Assembly: GCF_907164915.1 (NCBI RefSeq) | Contig: NC_061865.1 | Location: 52,038,587-52,102,586, forward strand | Length of the DNA: 64,000 nt | Source of the DNA: Impatiens glandulifera | Taxonomy: Eukaryota > Streptophyta > Magnoliopsida > Ericales > Balsaminaceae | Direction: 5' to 3' | Part shown: positions 54,755-64,000 of the stretch, piece by piece | Numbering within the stretch: position 1 is the stretch's first letter | Layout: each line of letters begins with the position of its first letter | Notes under the pieces: generated by a model | Seen by the model: the letters and a program-made list of their open reading frames with translations, nothing else | Databases searched by the model: none | Told to the model about the DNA's origin: nothing | Made by a program: the position numbers and the translations under genes

Positions 54755-57347
54755 ATGGATGATGTGAAAGATAAGATGAAAGGGTTGTTTAAGAAGGTCA
54801 ACAATTCGTTATCCTCTTCTTCTTCTGGGAAATTCAAGGGCCAAGGTCGAGTCTTGGGTTCGTCTTCTTCTTCTGAACCCACAAATCCGAAACCGAATCC
54901 GGTTCGTCCACGGCTACTCTCCGATTCAAGACCCAGTCAGTCGACGATTTCGAGACCTCAGCCAGAGAAAACTAGTGGGTCATATCCGGAATCCAAAGTT
55001 TCTGAATCTGGTTCTGTCTCGAGCTCAAATGGTGAACAATCAGACGGATTTGATCCATTCAATTCACTCATCACTTCTGGTAAGAGAAACCCAAATGGAT
55101 ATTCTCTGAATATTATCGAGTGTCCTGTCTGCGGCCTAGGTTTTGGATCTGAGGAAGAGGTATCTGATCATGTTGATAGTTGTTTAAGTAATTCTAATGT
55201 AGGATCACAAACCCTTAATGATAATCAAGAGCTACCAGTAGTTGTTGTTCCTTCCACAGAGGTGCACAATGAATTTGAATCTTGTATTGCCAATTATGTT
55301 TCTGGAAAACCTGCAGATTCCTCTAAACAGGTTTTGATTAGATTGTTGAGTAATATAGTAAAAGAACCCGAGAATTCAAAGTTCAGAAGGATTCGTCTGG
55401 GGAATCCTAAGATTAAAGAAGCTATTTGTGAAGCTGCTGGAGGTGTTGATCTGTTGGAATGTGTTGGTTTTGAACTTAAGGAAGAAGATGGAGAGATGTG
55501 GGCTGTAATGGATGTTCTTTCTCAAGATAAATTGGTTCTTGTTCAAAAGGCTGTTTCATTACTTGAACCACCACCTCCAAAAGCTTCTCCTCCTCCTCCG
55601 GCCAAGGAATTACCAGTTGTTCCTGAAAAGATCGACAGACAGGTATATACTATCATTCATTATTATTCATTTTAACATTTTCTAGTTTTGATTTCAAATG
55701 AAGACAACTAGTATGCCACAGAGTGACTAGGGTTTTCGGTGATTATTCTTTTCGATGATGAGTTCATTAATGTTGTTGCATCAGGTTCGTGTGTTCTTTT
55801 CAGTGTCGGAAAACATAGCTGCTAGAATTCACCTTCCAGATTCTTTCTATAACATTTCCCCTGAAGAGGCAAGAAGAGAAGCTGAAATGAGGAGGAAGAA
55901 GATGGCTGAATCACAACTTTTAATCCCCAAGTCTTATAAGGAACAGAAGGCACAAGCTGCTAAGAAGAGATACACAAAATCTCTTATTCGGGTTCAATTC
56001 CCAGATGGGGTGGTTCTTCAAGCTGTATTTTCTCCACGGGAACCAACTAGTGCTCTTTACGAGGTTAGTATCCGTCTCCCTTACTCCGTTTGTGTAGTCA
56101 TTTTTCATTCTGCATAATTAAGCATTTTATTGATAGGATCTTCCTTCTTCTTTTCTTTCCATGGATTTGCTTAGTTCTATTCTTTGGGTAAAAAATGAAG
56201 GGTGTGTTGGATAAAATTGAAGAGCAAGTATTGAATGCTGAATCTAGGTGACGAATGATTTAAGTAACGAACAAATGAAAATATTAGGATATTATCTGTT
56301 TATATCTAAGTTGATACGATAAAACGTGAAACTAATTCATGGAAAGTACTCAAAGGCTATTTTACCCTTGATGTAATGTAATTTGATTAATTTACAAACG
56401 ACAAAACTGTTTAATGTATGCTCTTTTTATATTACCTAGTTAAGTCATTCATAACAAATATCAAATTAACTTAATTCCTGGTGTGTTGGAAAAGACTACA
56501 AAGTGTTGAATACAGTATTTAAGTGATGAATGAGTTAAGCTTGTGAAAAGCATAAATGTTGATTGAATCAAATGAAAATAGATGTATTTTACGTATTTGA
56601 TATGTAAGTTGATACGATAAAATGTGAAATTAATGCATGCAAAGTACTCAAAAGACTATTTTATCCTTGCAAACGGTAAAACTTTTTTTACGCTCTTATT
56701 ATATTACCTAGTTAAGTCATTTATAGTTTACCGAATTAAGCCATTTAACAATTATCAAATGAACTTAATTCCACTGATGTGTCGTATATTGATCACTTCA
56801 TTGAGCAAAGAACACGGTGTGTTGGATAAAACTGAAAAGTGTTGAATGCTTAATAGACATTACAAATGTGGAAGTAATGTCTGAAAAATAGTTTTGTGCT
56901 TAATAGACATTACAAATGTGGAAGAATGTCTGAAAAATAGTCAAAACTACTTTACCCTTATAGGATTGTAGATTAATTTACAAACTTAACTGTTTTGTAC
57001 GATCTTTTAGCAATGAACTTAATGTAAACGAGTGCATACGCATTTAGATTATGTAATTAGCTTTGTTATGATAGACTTATGTTTATAATTGAATTACTTT
57101 GTGTTGTGTTTAGTTTGTGAGCTCAGCACTGAAAGATCCCAGCTTGGAGTTTGAGCTATTACATCCTGTGGTAATTAAAAGGAGAGTGATCCCACATTTT
57201 TCAACAGTTGGAGGGAAACCAGTAAGTCTCGAAGATGAAGAACTTGTCCCGACTGCTCTTGTCAAGTTCAGGCCCATAGAAACCGACGATTCGGTCTTCA
57301 CAGGTCTGTGTAATGAACTTCTGATGAAGAGTGAACCCCTCAGTTAA
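54755..57347 (+). CDS. PUX2: PUX2-like UBX/PUB/zinc-finger protein (CDC48 cofactor), 466 aa
   Basis: PUX proteins bind the AAA ATPase CDC48/p97, and PUX2 is described as membrane-associated in Arabidopsis. Exons 54755-55642, 55785-56063 and 57114-57347 join in frame with GT-AG borders and end in TAA. I chose [10 protein letters not shown] at 54755 (context GCAGCCATGG, family-like N-terminus) over an in-frame ATG at 54662, which would add 31 hydrophobic residues. The order of parts is: Ser/Pro-rich region about 18-100; zinc finger C123-x2-C126-x12-H139-x3-C143; PUB (PUG) domain about 175-268 ([26 protein letters not shown]); Pro-rich linker 272-290; charged helix about 321-358 ([20 protein letters not shown]); UBX domain about 362-445 ([37 protein letters not shown]). 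All are intact. Intron 2 (1,050 bp) is filled by a tandem repeat. Confidence 0.93.
56200..57020. repeat. Tandem repeat in PUX2 intron 2, three units of about 280-310 bp
   Basis: Units starting GGTGTGTTGGATAAAATTGAA lie at about 56200, 56480 and 56816. Shared blocks are AAGTTGATACGATAAAA(C/T)GTGAAA, AAAGTACTCAAA, CTATTTTA(C/T)CCTT, ATATTACCTAGTTAAGTCATT and ATGAACTTAATTCC. The third unit has a 53-bp internal duplication (TGCTTAATAGACATTACAAATGTGG). Confidence 0.8.
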
Positions 57348-58480
57348 AAACAAAAATCATATGTGATTGTTCAATAGTGTGATATTGCTGCTCATTAGCT
57401 ATATGAACACAAATACCAAATAAGTTTCGAATATTTTTTCTTAAAGGGTGAAACGTGTCAAGTAGGGGTCGATCATTTGACTTCCGCTTGAGAAATTGAT
57501 ACTATGAAGATTAAACTAGTTTCTTTGAACTATTGCAAATCTTTTATTTATTTGTTTGTTCTTGAAAATTTTTATTTTCTAGATTAGGATTTTTTTTTCC
57601 TAGAAAAGGCTAGCCTAATATCCTATTTGTGTGATTATTAGTCTCCTCATTTGTTAATATGGTTCTAATTGTTCTTACTTAGGTTGCTTTGTTATTTTCA
57701 TTATATCTTTTTGCTTACTTGGCTTTCTTTATTTTTGTAAAAAGAAGGATCTAGTTATAATAATAGTTGGTTTGTGACTTGTGTTTATATTCAAGGTGAA
57801 CTCTTATTCAATTCATATCGATTTCAAAGTGCATGCTATTATTTTTTTTGAGTAAGAATCGAATTTAAATCTGTCATTTGGTATAGTTAATCCTTGAAGG
57901 TGGTTTTTACCGTTTTAAGTGATGATATTTGTGTAACTCTCTCAATATTAATTCCAAATACTAAAACAAATATATCTTATAATCAACTAAAAAAATGTTT
58001 TCTTAAATATATTAAAGACACTCATTTTTTAATTTGCTCATATTAGGTGAAAATAAATTGGTTCTATGTATCATATATAGATAATAAACAATGTTAGAAA
58101 AGTTCTTTGGGCGGCTATAAAAAATGTTTTATTATTTAAAGGGTGAAACACGTTTGAGTAAGGATTGAACATTAATTATGCCTCCATTTAAAAAACATAT
58201 ACTTATAGATTGAACTAGTATTGCACCTTTTATTATTTAATTTGAAACACAAGTTGGTCAACCTTTTTCTATTTTGATATCACAACATTTTTACCGATAT
58301 ATCCTCGTGAGCTTGTTAATATGAATTTTCTAGTTCTTGTTTAAGTGTTGTATAATTTAACATTTAAAATTGTATGAAATGTATAATTTATGTTTATGTT
58401 ATCGTCACAAATTTCACCGTTTATAAATTATTTATAAACATACACATAATGATTATAAAATTACGACATTTCGTTAACCT
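57348..58480. other. PUX2 3' flank and intergenic
   Basis: The first few hundred bases should hold the 3' untranslated region. A related stretch (AAAGGGTGAAACGTGT ... GATTGAACTAGT-like) occurs at about 57445-57520 and 58138-58220, suggesting a dispersed short element. No gene. Confidence 0.45.
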
Positions 58481-61400
58481 TTTATGGTTATGAATATGGT
58501 CGTGATCAAAACTTCTTATGATTTCTCAGACTTCTCAAAAATGTTTGAAATGTCTTCAAGAATCCCACAAACACGTGCAATCATGACTATAACTTCTAGT
58601 TCACCTAAGATCTTTTCAACATCGTTAACATTTATTCACGCGAATATCAATTCAAAACAACATTTTCTAGAAATGATTGATAAAACATTTAACATTTATC
58701 TTATCACACCTTATACTCGACTCAGTTATTTGAATAGGATTATTAACTGTCAACTTTCTCACTGGATCAAAATATCAAATTATGCCCAAATCTTTTTTTT
58801 TTTTTGTCATCCCAAAATTTACTACTCTTTTAATATATTCGTAGGAGACCATCAACCCATCAACCGGGAAAGAACTTCATAATCAAGTAGAGTTTCGACC
58901 AGAGGCATTTGAGTAAATACACATTTGTTTATGATACAAGAGTTGTGACATTCATATTGGTTACTCACCAATCACAATAATATCATATATTTCACGTATA
59001 TCTAACCACCAGTTTTGAATGCCCTTTTACAGGTCGACTGTAATTAATATCATATCTCAAATCCAGTGAAAATTCATAATAGTCGCTACAAGACTTGTCA
59101 CCCACACAAAATTATTAATTATCATGAGAAATTTCGTGCGAGACACTCCGGTGCATCATTAACTCATATATTATAAACTATAATCTCGAGTTATAGGAAT
59201 CAATCGCTTAATCAAATCAAGTAATATAACATATAATAATCTTACCAATTTAACGATATCCATTTCACTAAACTTATAATTAGGGATTATTTATATGAAC
59301 GTTATTAAATATAATAAGCAATATATTTTTATGATAACTTTTTATAGTAACATATCATGAACTTTCACTAATTCATATTAAAAAAACAGTTTTCACAACA
59401 AAGAATGTGTCTTTATTAACTCGAACAACAAACAAAAATAATAATAAAATAAAATAATGAAATAGAAATTCTAATCTTAAAAAACAACTCTAGAAAACAA
59501 AAACCAAACCCTACATGATCATATCAAAATAAATATATTATTTGAGAAAATTGGAAAATTCAGATATGATCAAACCCGGTCTCAAAACATCAAGAAATAG
59601 GTTGAATAAGTTGAAGCCTAATGTGCTGTCTCAAAATAACCTCAACAAAATTTCCCACAATAAATAAATCATTGTTCGAAAGTTGCTAAACAACGTTGAA
59701 AATTTATTGTCGGACGAATCTTAAACATTTGTGAAATAAGAGAATGAGGAGTAATTGGAAGATTTCGAGAATATAATGCATATAAAATTGATTTTTTAGA
59801 TAATATATCAACTTTACTCTATAATTAAATTTAAATACAATTAAGATGAGACATCACACAACCTACTAATAGTTGAAATTGTTAAGAATAAATTAAATTA
59901 TGTGATGCATTGGTATAAACCAGTCACTCACTAATTAGAAAATCAAACCAACTAGTAAACAAAAAACTATAAAAATGTATAGTAATAAACTAAATAACCT
60001 CTAATAGTGAGAAGAGTAGTACTTTTATTTTCCTAAAATGGGTAGTTTTTTAAATTTATGTTTGCTATTTAAGATGATTTATATATGGAGCAAGATCATG
60101 TGAGTGGTTCAAAAGCTTTCAACTTTTAAAACACTTTTTTTACCATGGAATATAACCCAAAGTGTAGGAATGACAAAATTAGATATATTCCTTGTATTTT
60201 GTTTAATTTTATTTTTAAGTTATTAACATTTTTTTTATTCGAATGGTTTTATTGTCACTTAAAACACCTGGAGTTAAAATGGTGATCATAACCCGTGGGT
60301 GGTAATTCTAGCTTCCAACATACAAAGAAAAACAAAATAATTATTATCATATAAATATAAATGAACTTTTACTCTTTAAGTAGTTAAATTAATAGAAATT
60401 TTTCAAAGGTTTATTAGTTTCTTTTGAAAACAAACTTTTGAGTTGTATCTGAGATTGTATGATTAATAAAATTGTGAAAAGAAAATTAAGGATTTATACA
60501 AAGTCTGCAAATATTACTATATCCTTTTAGCACATGGTTTTGGGAACTGAATTACAGGAATTATTAAATAAACAATTATTAATTAATGGACCTCATAGAC
60601 GGTGCCTACCACAAAGTGTGATAATTAAAACAATATATATTTGCATTAAAAGAAACTTTATTATATCAAGATCAACTCTCTTTTCATTTATAAATGTTCA
60701 ATTTTTAAAAAAAAAGATTTTCAATTGACAAAAATAAATAAAAATGAGGAAAGCTAAACAAATGGAAAAAAGAAGAAAAAAAAAAGTAAATGAGAATAAT
60801 TCAAATCAAATATCATAGTATTACTTAGAGTAGAACAAATTTTAAATTACTTAGAGATTATGATGGTGTATTAGTAAATAATATTATTTTTTTATTATAA
60901 ATTATTACGACATATCATTAACATGCATTTCTGTTTATAGTTAAAATCAAACTAATAACATTTTGGTCTCTTAGTTAGACTATTTTAATCATTTGATCAC
61001 TCGGTAAAAACGATGATCACCGTAAAATATAATAAAAAATAATAATAATTAATATCAATGTCAATTTTATATTCTTTCAACATAAATTGTTAGTTTTTCT
61101 ACACAAACCATTAAAAATACTAAAAAAAAATGTTATTAAATTGTAACATCTATTTAAGAATTTGTTAATATTATAATAATAAAATATTGAAATTGATGTA
61201 AAGCAAATAAATAATTGACACGTTATAATAAAGAAGAAAAAAGTGGGTTGACTAGGTCCACTAGGAATCTTTCTTTAATGAAATGACAAATTTAGCCTTG
61301 AACACATAAATTTAACCTTTAAGCATCGGGAGTATTTAGGAATTTCTTATTTAATTTTGGACATAAAATATCTTATGTCATATTATAGAGGATACACATT

Positions 61401-62639
61401 TTCCCGTACCAACCACTAGTTTGTGACTATAGAGAAAGAATGAAAGATGGGTTAATTATATCATCATTCTTTTGTTTTTGTTTCCAAAGTTTTCAACCGT
61501 TTGATTAAATCAGAGTAAAAAATGAACGGTTTAGATAAGTAAGATAGAGTGAATTTTTTTGTACTTGATTTGACATTTGAATGTAATTCATCTTACCTAA
61601 AAGATGTCTACCCACCAATAATTACAAATAGTTATATTTTGTTGAATATTTTATTTTTGAAATTATAATTACTTTTTATATTTTTTGAATAGATTAGATA
61701 ATTACATTATTGTATTTTTCAGAAATTTATTTTAAGCACCTTATCTATTCTAGCATATTAATTTTTTACAAAATAAATTTACCATAACAAACTCAATAAT
61801 ATTCTCAAAACATTTTAATTTGAGAAGATTAAGAAATTGTGTAATGTTGTTTAGGGATAGATAAAACAAAATTTCTTTAGAAAAATCTATTATGTGAAGT
61901 TTTATTAGATTAATTGTCTAATATTAATGAAAAACAATCTTTATAGAATTTCAAAACTACATGATTATGTAAAATTTTATTAAGTTAATTGTTTAATATC
62001 GAATCAAGATTCTATAACAGACATAAAACAATGAGAATTGCGACAAAACACGAAAGTATCACCAATAAAAACTCCCTCAAAGACCATTTTAGTTTGTAAT
62101 ATAAAGTTCATAGAAAAGACATTCTCTTGATTTATGTATTTATAGTTTAATTATCTATTTTAAAAAAGTTTATAATTGAACCTATTTGGGATTATAAATT
62201 TATATAAATATATATTTTTTGGTCAAATCATAAAAAAATTATTTGATAAAAAATTATCATTTGTGTATTATAATTAATTTTTGTCAAAATATTTCATCTA
62301 ATTCAATTACATATTTTATACTAAATGAAAAAAAAATATAATATTTTTACAAATTTTAAAAATAATTATGGTTATGAGAATACTGAGATAAAATATTAAT
62401 TTTAAAAATCAATTTATTATTATTATTATTAAATATTTATAATAGAATCAATTATTCTCAATTAATCATGTTAAGTCTTCAAATTAATTCTCTTATAACA
62501 TGACTGTCATATTTAATATTATATATAATATAATTTTAAAATATATAATTCTATTTTAATATTATAATTTATTATTAGTTAATAATATCAATAATTCCAT
62601 CTAAACTTGTTCAAGTCTTTAAATTAATCCTCTTATAAT

Positions 62640-62694
<55 letters not shown>

Positions 62695-63012
62695 GGTATA
62701 AATATAATAATTTAAAAATATATATATATATATAGTACTAGTATTATATAAACATGTATTATTTAGCTTAGATACAACTTGCATGTTAATTATTTGTTTA
62801 TTGATTTGTCAATGTTTAAATCATTCACTTCAGCCACAATTTGATGAGAATATTGCACGTTTCATTGTGCTCTTTAAAAAAATATTTCTTTAAATTATTC
62901 CATTAATGTTAGAATCATATGCATATCTACAATACCTAATAATTAAAAACATAAATGCTTATATACTAAAGCTACGGCTTATGATAAAAACATTCACATG
63001 GCCTAATATTCT

Positions 63013-63059
<47 letters not shown>

Positions 63060-63237
63060 GATTATATTTCATTTATGGTTTTAATTTTAGCATAATTGAT
63101 ATATAATTAAATAAATATTTGTAACTGTTTATATTTAACATTACTCATTTTAAATGAGAAAATGTTAATGAATTTAAGATCTTTAGTCTATTAAGTAAAA
63201 AATTTAATACTTAACTTTTTTTTATTAAGGTTATATA

Positions 63238-63278
<41 letters not shown>

Positions 63279-63720
63279 TTTAAACGATTATTTATTGGTT
63301 GAGGCAGTCTTTGCAATTGTTTTTAAACAAATATAAATAAAACATATGATATTTTTCATTTGTTATATTTACTCAAAAAGAAAAAAAAGATAGGAACATG
63401 TACTTCTTACAATAACTCACTTTCCAAACATATTTTTTTAGATTTGGTGTGACATTGTTTTTTACATTTATTTTTATTTAAAATTATATTTTATACATTT
63501 CCTTTTTTTAAAATAATTAGACTATTTTAAGTTATACATAATAAAAAAACTGATTTTAATTATCAACCACTCTTATTATATGGTTGAAATTTAAAATCTC
63601 TATATAATTAATTTAAAATCATCGATCATCTAAGTTTTAACTATTAAGACCCAAATTTCATTCATATTATTCTTAATCACCGATATATCATTTTTTATCG
63701 ATTTTTTATCCCCACAAATC
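58481..63720. other. Long AT-rich region without supported genes
   Basis: A 132-codon plus-strand frame at 58484-58882 has no recognisable domain and is not called. Several (TA)n, (TAA)n and (AAT)n tracts occur: 62639-62656, 62657-62694, 63018-63056 and 63241-63275. No RNA gene or mobile-element ends were recognised. Confidence 0.55.
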
Positions 63721-64000
63721 CCATCTCTCATCTAATGAGTTTTATCCTTACCGCAATCTCTTTTACCACGAATCAATTTCTTATATTGTGACTCGCACTT
63801 TTTCATATTCTCTTTATTCATTCGGAAAATCACCCACAAATCTCAATCAAACTTTTAATCACATGACCTCACACTCTTACAATTCGATTAATTAACATTT
63901 CATTCATATATTTTAACCATTAATATCTCATTTATTATCATCATCTTTTATATTACCGCGACCTCTTTTTTTACCCTCACTTCAGTAAACCAACCACCAA
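63721..64000 (-). repeat. Inverted third block of the GATTGAGATTGGTGG module family (runs off the window)
   Basis: Read on the minus strand it gives TTGGTGGTTGGTTTACTGAA, GTGAGGGTAAAAAAAGAGGTCGCGG, GTGTGAGGTCATGTGATTAA and TTTGATTGAGATTTGTGGGTG. These are the modules of the arrays at 7.6 and 19.6 kb, closest to the part near 9300-9700. The block continues beyond the right edge. Confidence 0.8.

Noticed and set aside
58484..58882. A 132-codon plus-strand frame
   Set aside because: No recognisable domain, low-complexity F/I/S content, no supporting promoter or splice structure.

Overview
This is nuclear DNA of a flowering plant, almost certainly a eudicot. It is very AT-rich and repeat-dense. 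It holds four plant-type protein genes with GT-AG introns, plus plant transposon families (hAT and Tourist-like MITEs, copia-type solo LTR, tRNA-derived SINEs). I cannot name the species. The window is gene-poor: four protein genes and one non-coding RNA gene cluster in 64 kb.

Genes. A five-exon caleosin/peroxygenase lies at 3725-6299 (+, 200 aa, lipid-droplet/ER). A polycistronic box C/D snoRNA cluster lies at about 10380-14100 (+). It has a site II/telo-box/TATA promoter and three snoRNA families: A x2, B x6 and C x5, several copies decayed. A plasmodesmata-located DUF26 protein (PDLP) lies at 31268-32395 (+, 282 aa, three exons). A cytoplasmic kinase-only relative of LRR-III receptor kinases, with a degenerate catalytic site, lies at 42585-44577 (+, 295 aa, two exons). 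A PUX2-like UBX/PUB/zinc-finger protein, a predicted CDC48 cofactor, lies at 54755-57347 (+, 466 aa, three exons). These genes are unrelated in function and do not form a pathway. Each has its own promoter and they are separated by repeats.

Repeats by region. 7.3-9.96 kb: a (TA)n tract and a degenerate array of GATTGAGATTGGTGG-type modules. Parts of the same family recur at 19.6-20.6 kb, where a 500-bp copia-type solo LTR interrupts them, and inverted at 63.7-64.0 kb, running off the window. 14.7-22 kb: MITE-like elements, a long foldback hairpin and a hAT MITE with a perfect 8-bp target duplication. 25-28.1 kb: tandem AT-rich duplications. 33.15-33.76 kb: a Tourist-like MITE. 35.94-39.04 kb: a large inverted-repeat element whose right arm carries about 50 copies of a 21-bp minisatellite. 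39.9-42.1 kb: ACACGACACG-rich sequence and an internally deleted hAT transposon with a remnant transposase C-terminus. 44.8-53.6 kb: tandem SINEs, tRNA-like fragments, a triplicated segment and two diverged LTR-like copies containing CCGAGGAC-type arrays. 57.4-63.7 kb: AT-rich DNA with no supported gene.

The most interesting item is the snoRNA cluster. It has grown by tandem duplication of a unit of about 570 bp. The spacer of that unit contains a reverse-oriented fragment resembling the SINE found as tandem copies at 44.8-45.3 kb.
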